Below are positions 1 to 12,447 of a DNA stretch of 64,000 bases, in pieces. The notes beneath the pieces were generated by a model. It ran no database searches, had not been told where the DNA came from, and saw nothing but the letters and a program-made list of their open reading frames with translations. Numbering within the stretch: the first letter of the stretch is position 1; every line of letters begins with the position of its first letter. The DNA comes from Erythrophleum ivorense (lineage: Eukaryota > Streptophyta > Magnoliopsida > Fabales > Fabaceae): assembly GCA_026724425.1 (NCBI GenBank), contig JAIUCV010000076.1, positions 3,557,501 to 3,621,500 on the forward strand, read 5' to 3'. The translations under genes and the position numbers were made by a program.

Positions 1-659
1 CCATAGCCTCTTCCTAGTAGCCAACAAACTATATTATATTTTTTTTTAATTGAAACCTTTTTTTTTTCTTAGTTTCATTTACAGTATTCATACTTTTTCG
101 CATGTCTGTCACCAATATATGTTCATAAATCCCTATGACCGTTATTTATCATGGCTTAACATGTTTTAAAAAAAACAAAAGAAATTAGATGATTTATATT
201 GTAGATTACGTGTTGCTTTAAGGGATGAATTTTATACGAGTTACGATGAATATAGAAGAAGAATACCAAAAATTGCATTAAACCTCCATTAAACCTTTGA
301 ATTTTTTTTTTAAATAAACATATTTGCCACGTGTCGTCTTCTCCTGTGTCTACATGTCCAAATTATGGAGAGAGATGATCACTATTCATATATATGAATA
401 TATATGATTTGCAACCAGTATAGAGCGTTACATGAATATTAAGAAAGTAGGAAAGTAAAACATACATATATGATTGTCTGAATGTTTTTTTTCGTATAGC
501 AATTTACTCAAATTTTTCATGCCTAATTACCATTTAAATGAAGTTGGTTCTACCCTAATTAACTCGAATCGATAAACACACACATTTTGAATGTAGAATT
601 CGTAGCTTTGAAAATGTTATCGACTGTTCTTTGAAATTTTTTATTGTATTAATATTTAG
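1..659. other. AT-rich sequence upstream of the first visible CSLB exon
   Basis: I see no convincing exon here. It may be a long intron of the CSLB gene or sequence that replaced its 5' exons. The only clear signal is the splice acceptor at its right end (ttaatatttag, exon from 660). Confidence 0.4.
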
Positions 660-3600
660 AGGGAGTACGAGAAGTTAAGCCAGAAAGTGGAAGATGCCAC
701 CGGAGACTTCCATTGGTCAGACTCAGACAATGATTTTGAAGCTTTCTCAAACACAAAACCCACTGATCATTCAACTATAGTAAAGGTACTTCTACTAGGC
801 ATGGGTGTTAGTGTTCCCATTGGTTAGACTCTCGACCCAAATTTATTAAATACTCAAATGGTTCCGATAGACTATATCCAAATTAAATTAACTAAAACCC
901 AAATGGTTTGAGGTTTTTGGGTTTTAGTCGTACCAGAACCATTTGGGTATTTAATAAATTTGGGTCGGTTTCGATTCGGTACTTTTGATTTTTGGTTTGG
1001 TTGGAATAGTGAATGTGAGAACTGGCTAATAAACAAAAAAAATATTAGGGTTCAATACGGTTAAGGTTCGGTTCGATTTTTTTGATTAATTTTGGGTAAT
1101 CATGTTAAGTTTTTGGGTAATTATATGAATCATTGTCATGTGTATGTGAAGGTTATATGGGAGAACAAGGGTGGTGTGGGAGACGAGAAAGAGGTCCCTC
1201 ATCTTGTATACATTTCAAGAGAAAAAAGACCAAATTACTTTCATAACTACAAAGCTGGAGCCATGAACTTTCTGGTTGATGATTTTTCTCACACATCTCT
1301 TTTTTCCTTTTTTTTTTAACTCTTATTCGTAGTTTAAAAATACATAAGAGATCATATATGACAACTGACAAGCCATGTTGTCGATGATTGTAGAACTTAG
1401 TTTTTTGTTTTTTTTTTGTTATACAATTGAAAATATGATGAGCATATGATTATTATTTGAACAGGTAAGAGTGTCGGGGTTGATGACGAATGCACCGTAC
1501 ATGCTGAATGTAGACTGTGACACATATGCAAATGAAGCGGATGTAGTGCGACAAGCAATGTGTATATTTTTGCAAGAATCAATGAAACCAAACCATTGTG
1601 CTTTTGTTCAATGCCGTCATGATTTCTATGATATTAACTCCAACGAACCTATCATCATAAATTCAGTGCGAGTCCTTACATTTTAGTTGTGATTGGATTA
1701 ACTCTATATATATTATATACCACTACTACTTAATATTTGGGTTCTCTCTTTAATTTGTGGAAATTAGCACTTGGGGCCAGGAAGTTCGGGAATCCAAGGA
1801 CCGATATATACTGGGACAGGATGTTTCCACACTAGAAGAGTTATGTATGGTTTATCTCCAGACGATTTAGCAGACGATGGAAGTCTTTCTTCTGGTGCTA
1901 CAAGTAAGTATTATGTGCAAAATCATAGTAAATTGTATATCAACTTTAATATAATTCTATAAAAGATTATTTATTTCAAAGTTCCATCATTTGTTAATAC
2001 CAGTAGTTTTACAAATATTTTATTATTATGCGTGTCCTGATAACAATCCCATAATTTTAGGATTTCACAATTTGTTATCAAGTTCATTACGTTGTATAAT
2101 ATCATCATCTTTTATATCATTTAGCGATTTAGGCAAGTAGATGAAGTATATGTGTAATATGTATATACAGTATATGGGTGTATAGTAACAAACATATACA
2201 TCCATTATTCTACCATTCTGATACATGTTCAGATGTTCTATTATACATCTAACATACAAAAAGAAAAATTCATTATATATTTGTTATTTTACTGTTATGT
2301 ATATATAAATCCAAGTGAAAGTCACGACAGATGTTGATATTTCATCTAGGGAACATTTTGACTGAAGAGAGTTTAGCGAGGGAATTTGGAAATTCTGAAG
2401 AGATGGTAAAATCGGTAGTTGGGGCATTACAAAGAAAACCAAATCCCCAAAATATTTGTACAAACTCCATAGAAGCGGTCAAAAATATTGGAAATATTCA
2501 TTATGAATATCAAACCAGCTGGGGCAAAACGGTAAATCCTTTTAAGTTTAATCAATATATGTAGTATTTTTCTGGGATTTTAGTGAAAATATTTCTCGTA
2601 TTAGCATATCAATTTTAACACCTTCAACTAAATTTCTAACAAAAAAAATAAAACTCTTTAAACAAAACCTGTGAACGAAATAAACCATTTGTCTACCAAA
2701 AATCGTTAAACTCATATGTTTGTGATTGGTGTTAGAACGACATACAAGTTTCTCACTGTATAGTGTTTATGTATCCCGAACATGCCGTATATTGCAACAA
2801 TGTAAAACATGTCACAATTTGGTGAATTATTATTATATGTGTCATGTTTACATTGAACGCATCCAACTTGATATATTTTAAGATGTTGTGCAGATTGGTT
2901 GGTTATACGATTCAATAGCGGAAGACCTGAACACAAGTATCAGAATCCATTCAAGATCATGGACTAGCTCATCCATTTCTTCGGATCAACCAGGTTTTCG
3001 AGGCTGTATGCCACCGGTAGGACTAGAGACTTTTCCACAGAGGCGGCGATGGATGACAGGCGGGCTCGAAGTCTTATTTAACAAACAAAGTCCGTTGATC
3101 GGAATGTTTCACCAAAAATTAAGATTCCAACAACGATTGGCTTATCTTGCCGTTTCCATGGAAGGTTTATGTTCACTCCCTATGCTCTTTTATTGTCTCT
3201 TGCCCGCTTATAGCATACTCCACAACTCTTTCTTATTTCCCAAGGTGCCCAAGGTGACTATCTCTCTCTCTTTGTCCTATTTATTTTCATATATAAATTA
3301 TAGTAGAACTAATACTTTAATATTTTGTGTATTTATTGTTTTAGGGAATTTGTTTAGGTATAACTATCACACTTGTGGATTTGCATTGTCTTTACACTTT
3401 ACGGCAACTTTTTACGAGTCCTGGTTTTTCTGTGCAATCATGGTATGCTCCCATATGTGGTTCATTATTTAGCGTGTTTGATATTGCATTCAAGCTTCTT
3501 GGACTCTCAAAAACCGTCTTCACAGTCACCACAAAAACTATGTCCAAGACTAAGTCAAGACCGAAAGATAATGGCCTGAACGCAGATTGCTCGCTGATTT

Positions 3601-3860
3601 ACTTGCCTGGTACATTCATTTTGTTGGTGAACATAGCCGCTTTAGCCGATTTTTTGATGGACCTAAGAATGAGGAATCACAGTGATAAAAAGGGTGGCTC
3701 CGGTTTGGAAGAGGTTTGTGGATGTATTGTTATGGCTACGTTGTTCCTTTCTTTCCTAAAGGGTTTGTTTGAGAAAGAAAAATATGGTATTCCTTTATCT
3801 ACATTTCTTAAAGCTGCGTTTTTAGCAGTTTTGTTTGTTGTTTTCTCCGTGGGAAAGTAG
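660..3860 (+). CDS. cellulose synthase-like B protein (CSLB), 3' part, possibly a pseudogene
   Basis: Seven coding exons can be read with GT-AG borders and continuous phase: 660-785, 1152-1274, 1465-1665, 1768-1903, 2350-2531, 2894-3244 and 3345-3860 (stop TAG 3858-3860), giving about 544 residues. The product belongs to the CSLB branch of GT2 processive glycosyltransferases, Golgi or plasma-membrane proteins whose product is not settled. Visible catalytic signatures are NVDCD (DxD) in exon 3, the AED segment just after IGWLY, and QRRRW (QxxRW) in exon 6. The last exon carries the hydrophobic C-terminal segments and ends FSVGK. Arabidopsis CSLBs are about 750 residues, so roughly 200 N-terminal residues, with the first membrane helices and the first catalytic Asp, lie outside the window or are lost. 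About ten residues after FSVQSW seem deleted compared with what I recall of the family. No internal stop is seen, so it may be functional or recently damaged. Confidence 0.85.
833..967. repeat. foldback (inverted repeat) in CSLB intron
   Basis: The arms are 833-864 and 936-967, 32 bp each with one mismatch. A second nested pair (actaaaaccca / tgggttttagt) lies in the loop. It resembles a small foldback element inside the intron between the first two visible exons. Confidence 0.75.
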
Positions 3861-3993
3861 TATCGTGATTTGGGTTTGTTATGCAACTACATGACTAATA
3901 ATTATATATGTAATTTGTTTGCTTTTTTCCAAATGCAGTTTGTTTTCTTGATTATTGTATAACAAACCCAAATCACGATACTACTTTCCCACG
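3848..3993. repeat. 35-bp perfect inverted repeat spanning the CSLB stop codon
   Basis: Positions 3848-3882 are the exact reverse complement of 3959-3993, with a 76-nt loop. The left arm contains the last codons and the TAG stop (3858-3860) of the CSLB gene. A transcript reading through would form a long hairpin in the 3' end of the mRNA. Confidence 0.9.
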
Positions 3994-4038
3994 AGTAGTA
4001 TTGATTAAATATTATCACAAGTGAGCTCTTGATTATTA

Positions 4039-4458
4039 GGGGGTGATTGGTAAGTGCTCTGAGTGTTCTGCAGAGCTATATTTTTTTTTTAGAGCACTAG
4101 TGTTGAACCAATCAAGCTTTGGTTCCATTTTTAAATTTCAGAGCAATAATTTTAAATATGGAAATATTTTGGCTTTAGAAATCAAATTTTCCAGAGTATC
4201 AGTTTAAGTGCTCTGAAAATTCTCTTTATTTTCTTTCCTTATTTTTTTCCTCAATATCCTTTTTTACTTCTCTTATTTTCTATATCTATTTTCTCAAATT
4301 TAATGCTAAATATTTATTATAATATATATTAAATAAATAAAATATTTTAGAAAAAAAAACTCTACAACAATAAATTTAAAATTACAGTAAAAAAGTCTAC
4401 AACTTTATTTCTACAGCAAAAAAATTAAAACTACAGCGAGGACCGACCAATCATGCCC
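4039..4458. mobile_element. MITE-like element between CSLB and CSL4
   Basis: The left end (gggggtgattggtaag) and the right end (accgaccaatcatgccc) are imperfect inverted repeats sharing the core TGATTGGT/ACCAATCA. The interior is AT-rich with repeated ctacaacaat-like motifs and no ORF. The size and ends fit a non-autonomous DNA transposon, perhaps hAT-like. No clear TSD was found, so the exact borders are uncertain. Confidence 0.5.
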
Positions 4459-5241
4459 TGATCTGTCCGGTGAACCCAAGACTTACAAATTTGTCACGTG
4501 CACGAATTTTAAAATAAAGAGAATCTTTTCATTTTTAATTTTCTACTTTCCATATTGCACAACACAAGTGATAAGCAAGCTTAGTTCTGACACATTACTT
4601 ATGCGGTAGTCTTCGAGGACATTTCAGTTTGAGGATCCGAAGAATATCAAGTTTACAGATCTTTATACAATGCACTATAATAAAACTGAATTAATCTCTT
4701 CTTCGAAACTTCAAACACCAAAATTTGATGTTAGTCACAGTTGGGATTTAACACTTCATCTGAGGCCCAGTGAATTGTTCTAATTAACAATCATTACTTT
4801 TCATAAATCAATTGTTCTAATGTCTTGAGCCCATTGTTCTCTTGGTCCTAAACAAAAATTCCGTTCATTTACACAAAGCCACAACAATAAGAAAAAAAAA
4901 AAAATCATGAGCCCTAAACTAAAACCTAAACATTAGTTTCTTGTGCAACAAACAATCCAAAATTCAATGGCTGCGATTAGACCAATCCTCTCAATGCACT
5001 GTAACTAACAAATCTCAAATTCAACTCAGATTCTCTCTGAACCATTTCATCAGTGACAAACTGTTACAAAGCAATTACATCTCCAACTTGTCCCGAGCTC
5101 GAAATGTTTACAAAACGTTTCCATAGTCTTTAAGTTAAAAGAAAAGAGATCAAAATTGTAGTAACCTCACAGGTCTTTTCTTGTTTGTAAAGAATCTAAC
5201 AGAGAAAGCCAAAACATCACACACCTTGAAGAAGAATTCAA
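4459..5241. other. intergenic sequence, including the CSL4 3' UTR side
   Basis: AT-rich, with no repeat or ORF I can support. The part next to 5241 should hold the 3' UTR of the minus-strand CSL4 gene. The 61-codon ORF at 4941-5126 has no recognisable domain. Confidence 0.5.
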
Positions 5242-6334
5242 CTAAACCACCTTAGCAACTTTTCTCTGCTCGGTTTGGCCTGACAAGGGACACTGCATCT
5301 CAGTCCAACTTATCGGAACCATTGTTTCACCTGCACAATCACCACAACAAACAGTAACAACATTTCATTCCATAATTCCAAGAACATCTATGTTGAACAC
5401 TTTCATGGAAACAAAACAAAAAATGAAAGAATAAAATGTGACTCTATAATTTACCTGCAGCACTTTCTGCTGAGACCACACCAAGCTCGTTCTTAGCAGT
5501 TGACAAATAGTAAGCCCGTGAATCACCAAGAGACAGCTTTAAGACTCAAAAGTTAAGGATTGCATAATGTAACAACACTTATAAAATACATTTCCATCAT
5601 TGCTCCTAAACCAAGATACTAATAGACAAAAAGTTTGAAACATAAAGAATCATAAAGGATACAACCATAGCTCTAACAATGTCACCAGCACGGAAAGAAA
5701 GATGCATATCAACTTTGTCAATCTCTGTTGCTCTAACATCTTGTTGCCTGAGTAAAGAAGCAAACACCAAATTAGATACAATTTGCTTTGTCCAAACAGG
5801 CTCCATAAACGCCAAAAAGGAGTGGGAAGAAATCAAATCACCTTATGATACCAGCAAACTTTTCACCAACGGCCTTTGGACCAACACACAAGATATCAAC
5901 AGAAGCCATCTTAGCCATAACTTTAGTCACCTGTTAAAGATTTTAACAGAGCATAATAAAGGATCAAACTTTGCACGTTATTAGCATCAAATCCAATGAT
6001 ACACAATGCAGCGGAATCACTCACTCTTGCTATGACAACAGAGCCAGGCTCTGGAATAAGTCCATGTGCCTTGTGACCTATAACTTCGACAATGGCTCTC
6101 TGCATATATAATCATCACACAAGGAGCATTAACAACGTATTCCACTAAAAGCTTAGCTCCACAATCAATGGAAACAAGAATCACCTGGTCAAGGGATTCA
6201 GGAAGAGGAGAAACAATTTGGAAGGATCCTGTGAGGGAAGCGTAGATGGTAGAGTCGTTGACGTAAGCTCCTTTGCCGGCTTTAAACTGAGTCGCATTCC
6301 CGAGTTTATCTCCCGGTGTTACTAGCTTCGTCAT
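5242..6334 (-). CDS. CSL4: exosome complex component CSL4
   Basis: Coding exons on the minus strand, in order: 6334-6185, 6099-6025, 5930-5842, 5747-5663, 5536-5455 and 5330-5242 (stop at 5244-5242). Every junction is GT-AG and the sum is 570 nt, or 189 residues, close to the Arabidopsis CSL4 length as I recall it (about 190). CSL4 is one of three cap subunits (with RRP4 and RRP40) of the nuclear and cytoplasmic RNA exosome, which degrades and trims RNA 3' to 5'. The N-terminal part (start MTKLVTPGDKLG) is the small N-terminal domain. The middle, with RAIVEVIGHKAHGLI and GEKFAGIIRQQDVRA, is the S1-type OB fold. The C-terminal part has conserved cysteines and ends KVAKVV. The ATG at 6332-6334 is chosen because the family starts here; the upstream in-frame ATG at 6397 lies in the leader. 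No defect is seen, so it is probably an active gene. Confidence 0.93.
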
Positions 6335-7090
6335 TCTTGAAGAATCTTGTTTCAAGAGATTGATACTGAGACTGTTCAAGGCTGATGAACAACACATTCA
6401 CAAGACTATTAGCAAGCAAAGTTTGAAGCTTTATCGAATTAAAAATACTGAGTTTAAGTAGAAGTTTCCTAATCTTCAAAATCTAAGTTATACAGCAAAA
6501 TAATGAGCAGTAAGTCCAAATAAAAGACATTTATATGTATTAAGCATTGAGCGATAAGTTCAAATTAGATACAGAGAGCAAATTAAAATCTAAGTTATAC
6601 AGCAAATAGTTGAGCAATAACTTCAAAATGGAGTCTTTTAAAGCTTAAAGCTTCATGATTTTCAAAATCAAAGTTATACAGCAAAAAAAAAATAATAATA
6701 ATAATACAGAGCATAATGCAAATTATTCATCCGAAGTTTACTGATTTTAGAAAACAAAAGTTTGATAATTTATCACACTTAAAGTCCAAATTAGAGACAT
6801 TGATTAGTAAAGAAAAGAAAACAGACAGCTCAATAAACTCTAAAGAAAGTTCTTAATTTTAAAATTAAGCAGATCAACTAAAACTACTATCTTTCTCCAA
6901 ATCAATTGAGTGAGCAATTAGATGAAGAAAAACATTGATTAAGCTCTAGAAAACAAACCCAATTCCGAGGAACTAGCAGAATCACATAAAAAAATTTAGA
7001 GAAAAATCTTTGAATACCAGTTGATAATGATGAAGAATCGCAGAAGGTGAGAAAAGTTTACGGCTTTTTCAGAGAGAACACAAATTTGGT
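6335..7090 (-). promoter_or_regulatory. CSL4 5' UTR with probable leader intron
   Basis: A donor CTG|GTATTC at 7018/7017 and an acceptor GAACAG just upstream of the start codon (near 6380) suggest a leader intron of about 640 bp. It is AT-rich and has no ORF. The transcription start is likely near 7080-7100. Leader introns are common in plant housekeeping genes. This is inferred from splice-site resemblance only. Confidence 0.5.
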
Positions 7091-7100
7091 TTTTTGAAAT

Positions 7101-8119
7101 CCCTATTTTGGACGGTCCGGATCTGATCGATCATGACTGATTTTATACACAAATTGGGCCGTATATACGTTACTAAAACTAATGGGTCCAAAATCTATTA
7201 ATTTTTTTCGGGCTAGCCCAAATAACTGTACAGAAACTGATTAAAAAGGTAAAATATATAATGGTTTTGTTTTGTAATATAAAATATTACTCGGTGATAA
7301 ATATTTATTATTTTTTTTTGTTAAAATTATTTGTGTTTTTCTTTATTTATTTTTCATAATTCATTCTTAATTAATTCCAAGAAAGAGCACATAATATCAC
7401 ATTACAAAACCATAATATCAGTCACACGTATCCATATTTAAATTTTTATTGTTTTGAAAAATTGGTAAAATTGTATATATTGTTTTTAATTGTTACGGTT
7501 AAATATAGTATGATTGTTTTTCTTCTTTTTCTAGAAACAAAATAAATATTATGTGAAATAAATTCAAAGGTAACATTATATATGTTAAATTCAGTATGTA
7601 TTAAATAAAATCATTGCTTAAAACCATGATAATTTATGACTGATTTATAGGTTAATTTATTATTAATATGGGAAAATAATATATATTTGAATCTAGTCAT
7701 AATTAAAAGACTTCCATATAAAACACTATATTTATTGGCGACACCATCATATAATTAGAAAATCTCGAAAAAAATTCAATAATTATTTTTTAGAACAGTA
7801 AAATAATTTTTATTTTTTTTTTGAAATTATATATGGGAAAAAAACATGTTTACAATTAAATTCATTATATATATATATATATGTTCAAAAATCCAATATA
7901 TTGAAAAACAATTGTATCATTAATTTTGAATTATTTATATGAGTAAAAATTGTAAATATTCTAGTAAGTTATGTCTTTTTTTATATTTGTCTTGAAAGTG
8001 ATTATGGTGTTGACACATCAGCATGACAATTCTGTTAATAACACATGAATATAAGGTTATTCTTTTAATGCATTCTCTTTTAATATATTAGAAATTAAAA
8101 CTTTACAAATAATAATTTA
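7101..8119. other. AT-rich intergenic sequence
   Basis: Very AT-rich with poly-T and AT runs. I see no gene or repeat that I can name. The left part should hold the CSL4 promoter. Confidence 0.5.
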
Positions 8120-8145
8120 CTAGGGGTGATCCGTGCTTTGCACAG
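8120..8145 (-). mobile_element. Helitron 3' terminus (minus orientation)
   Basis: Read on the minus strand this is a GTGC-aaa-GCAC hairpin followed by a short spacer and a terminal CTAG, with T as the next host base. These are hallmarks of a Helitron 3' end. The matching 5' end may be near 10150-10165, where the minus strand reads TCTATAATCTAATAATG, but it is not preceded by A as expected, so the extent is uncertain. Confidence 0.55.
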
Positions 8146-8259
8146 AATTTTACATTGTTATTATTGATATCTTTAAAATAAAATTTGAAGATATTAAATT
8201 TTGTGTTCCAAAACATAAACATATTAATTAAATAAAATTAAGGGTATGCATAATTCTCG

Positions 8260-8740
8260 TCTCGTCCCGTTAAATAAAATTAGGGTTGGGCATCGTTATG
8301 TCCTGTCTTGTTCCGCCATGTCCGCACCGTCCCATTCATTCCCATCACATTTTTCCTTGCCCTGTTCATTTCCTTTACGTTCTACCTCGTCCTACTTCTT
8401 CCCGTCTCGTTCTGCCCCGTCCCATTCATTCCCATCCCGTCTTGCCTCGTCCCATAGACCCATTCATTTCCTTTCCATTATGTCTCGTCATAGTTCTTCT
8501 CGTCTCGTTCCGCCCCATCCCATTCATTCCCATCATGTTTTGCCTCCTCCCGTTCATTTCCTTTCTGTTAAGCCTCGTCCTGTTTCTTCCGCCCCGTCCC
8601 ATTCATTACCATCCCGTTTTGCTTCGTCCCGTTCATTTCCATTCCATTATGTCTCGTCCCATTCATTCCCGTCTCGTTCCACCCCGTCCCATTCATTTTT
8701 GTCTTGTTTAGCTTTGTCCTGTTATTTTTCTTCCCGTTCC
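8260..8740 (+). repeat. pyrimidine-rich minisatellite
   Basis: Degenerate units of the type cgtcccattcattcccatc recur through the whole stretch, with TCGTCC and CCCGTC variants. It keeps frames open (203 codons at 8246-8857), giving Ser/Pro/His-rich low-complexity translations, but nothing suggests a real protein. It lies just inside the putative minus-strand Helitron. Confidence 0.75.
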
Positions 8741-10290
8741 GTCATCAATGTTCGCTCTATAATATTTGGACATCAGAAGACCACCATCACGAAATATAGA
8801 TTCTTAGAGGATACAATATGTATCAAATCATCTACAGATATTCCTAATATAATTTGAAGTTCTTACGTTTTATACGTGTATTCTCGTATATTCATTTTAA
8901 ATTTTGGAATTGTCAATTAAAGATATATATATTTTTTTTTATTAAACTATTTTAACTAATTTGATAAAACTAAAATTATTAAATTAGAATTTGTTTAGAT
9001 CAATATATAAAATATTATTTATAAAAAATGAGTTTTCTAATTCTATTCGAATCTATTAATTTAATAAATGATAGTTATTATGGTTAAAGGATAAACATAA
9101 TAAATTAAATAAAGAATTTAAAACTAACAAAATAAGTTGATGATATGTCATAATTTGAATATAGGAGTTTGATGATATGGCATCATGAGAAAATAGGTCA
9201 TTTAACTTTATATATATATTATTTGCGAAACCAGAATTTTTATTCAAGTTTAGATTCAATTAGATTTAGACAAAAACAAAAAAAACTTACCTATAAAAGC
9301 AACTAATAACTATAGCATTAAGTTAACTCACATTCAATTTTGATTTGAGACAACATGTTGGATCTCAGATTATCAATGATGATATTAATTTATCTATTTT
9401 TTGTTAATCGATTTTAAATGATGATGTTAATTTATCACGGGTCTATCACTCACAAATCCTGAAAGAAAAAAAAATAGAGTTGATGACGACTGTAGTTTAC
9501 TCAATAAATTAATATTTGATAAATTAATAATCATTATAAAATAATAATTTTTTCCAATTTCAAGTTGGATTAGTGTAAAAATAAGCAATATTTTCGATCA
9601 AATGATAAGATAATAATATTTTTGAAACTTATACCATAAAAAATATGGTAACAATTAAATGAAACCATACATATATGCCTAAGAAAATGAACTAAAGTTT
9701 AAATTTAAGTTTATCTCTAAATTTTTTATTATATAAAATATTTCTAGAATTCTTATATGTATCTAAAAATTGTAAAAATGTTTTAGACACGATAATTCTT
9801 TGTTTGTTTAAAAATTTTATAGACATCATAATGTTTTATGTGTAAATACATTTAAAATTATCATTATAAATATTATTTTCAACTTCATTATCAATATTAA
9901 TAGTTGAAATTTCTTTTAAAATTTTTTCTCTTATATATCAAGTTTATATAAATATGCAAATAAGTTAATAGTACATGTTTTATTACGATATCAAAAAAAA
10001 AAATTAATCATAATTTTAAGTTTATGCATGTCATTTTAGCAAACAAAAGATTTTAAAATTTTAATACATTATCATTTGAAAAATAATTTTTGAAAATTAT
10101 AAATTAATAAAATATCTTTCTATAATTTTTTAAAAAAAATCTCAACATTATTAGATTATAGAGGTTGTAGCATTATGTAGGATTTTCTCCATTTTTCTCT
10201 TAAAAAAATGAAGCCTTAATCAAAACTCAAAAGCAAAATCGTTCACTTTTTATATTTTTTTTATCATCTATTAATTTTTACTTTAGTTCA
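8741..10290. other. AT-rich intergenic or Helitron interior
   Basis: No coding sequence that I can support. Strongly AT-rich with short direct repeats. It may be the body of the Helitron whose 3' end is at 8120. Confidence 0.4.
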
Positions 10291-10471
10291 TAAATAGTTG
10301 TCTTCACATGTTTTTCATTTCGGTAATTCCGAATCCGCGACTTACCCCGAGATCGCTGCCCGTAAATCTTCGGTGACGAGAAACCCTAATTCGCATTTCA
10401 ACCGTCGGATAACGCAACTCAACCCGGATCTATCCCCGGCGATTTTCCGACCAACTTCAGTACGCTTCGGA

Positions 10472-11453
10472 ATGTCGTCGAACGGTACGGATCAATCGAA
10501 GTCGCGTAAGCGTGCGGCGCCAGGGGACAATTGGCTGCCTCCTGGTTGGACAGTGGTAGATAAGGTTCGAACCTCCGGTGCTACAGCTGGTTCGGTCGAT
10601 AGGGTATCATAAATCACATCTCTTTTAAAGTCTGATTCTTTAATTGCTGTTTTTGTGTTCTTTGGTTTAGAATTTGGATTTGAAGACTATGAAGAACAAA
10701 TTTTGCTATTTTAAGTTGTGTCATGTTTTAGTAGAAAGATTACAAATTGCTACAAGGATGACAAAGGGCTGATGAATCTCATAGGACTTGGTTGGTTCTG
10801 CTTTGTTAAGCTTAACCATAGATTAGTATGGATTATTAGATATATATGTTAATGGTGTTTATGGGCCATGGCATTAGAAAATGAATACCTGACTCACACA
10901 CTTTATAAATGTGATAAGCCAGTTGGATTTGGTTGGGTAGATATTGTGATAAAAGAGATAAATTTATGGTAATGTATAATTATAAACATTGTATTTTTCC
11001 GGTTTTTGCAGTATTACTACGAACCAATTACAGGGCGTAAGTTTCGGTCCAGGACGGAGGTACTGTACTACTTGGAACATGGAACCTCTAAGAAAGGCAC
11101 CAAGAATTCAGACGTGAGTTGCTTAAAGTTTAAACCTTTCACCAACTGTTTTTCAAAAAGCCAATCTAATACATTTTTGAGTATTGTATTTGCAGCATTT
11201 TGAAGGCCAAGGAAGCAGCAATAAAGCCAGCAGGAAAGCTAAAGAGCCACCGCCACCGCCGCCTCCACCGCCGCCATTGAACTTTGATTTTGAGAATCCA
11301 CCAGAGAGGGTAAGCTGGTCTATGGCAAACGCAGGAGAAGAAGCTTGGTCACCTTTTTTTGGGGACGACAAGGTTCAAGATTCGGTGAGACGAGATTGGT
11401 GCACTGCGTTTACCGCTATCACGACCCAAAACCAGAGTAAACTGTCGTGGTGA
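10472..11453 (+). CDS. methyl-CpG-binding domain protein of the MBD5/MBD6 type
   Basis: Three exons: 10472-10603, 11012-11113 and 11196-11453 (stop TGA 11451-11453), 163 residues. The MBD fold runs through exons 1 and 2, with NWLPPGW, VRTSGATAGSVDR and YYYEPITGRKFRS followed by EVLYYLEHG. These are the conserved DNA-contacting strands and loop of plant MBDs that bind methylated CG. A ten-residue proline run follows in exon 3. The conserved C-terminal block has NFDFENPPERVSW and VQDSVRRDW. In Arabidopsis, MBD5 and MBD6 bind methylated CG and take part in silencing in the nucleus. The start is the ATG giving MSSNGTDQ, the usual family start. An in-frame ATG at 10298 would add 58 residues and cannot be excluded. 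The protein is shorter than I recall for AtMBD6, but no domain is broken. Confidence 0.9.
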
Positions 11454-12447
11454 AGACACGGTGGCTGATTTTTGGGTCGTTGCATCTATTGTAAGATAAA
11501 CATTGATGGTAGAGTTATTTAACTGGGAGATGTTTGCTTAGTATTCATTCTTCATGTGATTTTATATTTGCTTTTTGTTCTTCGAGCAGTGCAAGAATCG
11601 TCGTCCTTCTTGGTCTTGTTTCTTGCGTTTTTGTCAAAGAGAAGAGAGAATTTAATCCAAAGTGTTAACATTTTGGAACATAAGCAATGTGAGTATGTAA
11701 TGCTACAAGACGTGAAGCGTCTGTAAAATATAATATTGATTTCATGGACTCCTTCACTTCACTAAGAACAAAATCCAAACCCAGACCCAGATTTTTAAGT
11801 TGCATTAGCATCTTGAATTTCCACATCCCAAAGTCTCCCTCCCTTACAATAAAACTTCTTCACCTCACTTCACTTCAATTTTACCTTGAGTAGATTCCAT
11901 GATTCAGACTTTGATTGATTGTGGAGGTGTTAGTACAACTTATGCATTGTAGATGGTCTCCCGTGTCATAGTTGTTGGAACTCGTTTTTGATAGTATACT
12001 TATATGTCAAAGTGAAGTTCGTTTGAATGAGGTCCAAGTGGGTTGCTTGTATAGCATAAAATGTAACATTTATGAAATATCCAGCATTGGAAACATGAGG
12101 TGAGATCCTCTTGTATATTAAGTGGAGAAATTATAATAAGGTTTAAGACCTTGAGTATTGGAGAAAATAGATAATAGAACCAAACTTGAGTTTCAGAATT
12201 TGGCAAATAAAATTAATCATTTTGGCCCAAATTTATTTACTAATTGTTTGGTTAATTCAAATAGTCAGTAATGCATAATCTCTTGTGAATAAAGTCAAAT
12301 AGTCAAATATGACTTTATGAAGAGAATTGATTCTCAAGTTTTGACCACATAATGACAAATTAAGTCTTGAATGTTACAAATGGTCAAGCTCTACTTTATG
12401 GCTCTTGTTGAGCACTTGGCTATAGAAAGAAAGCTATTGTCTCCTCC

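Noticed and set aside
8246..8857. 203-codon Ser/Pro-rich ORF
   Set aside because: It is the translation of a pyrimidine minisatellite; the other frame is open too, as expected for such repeats.
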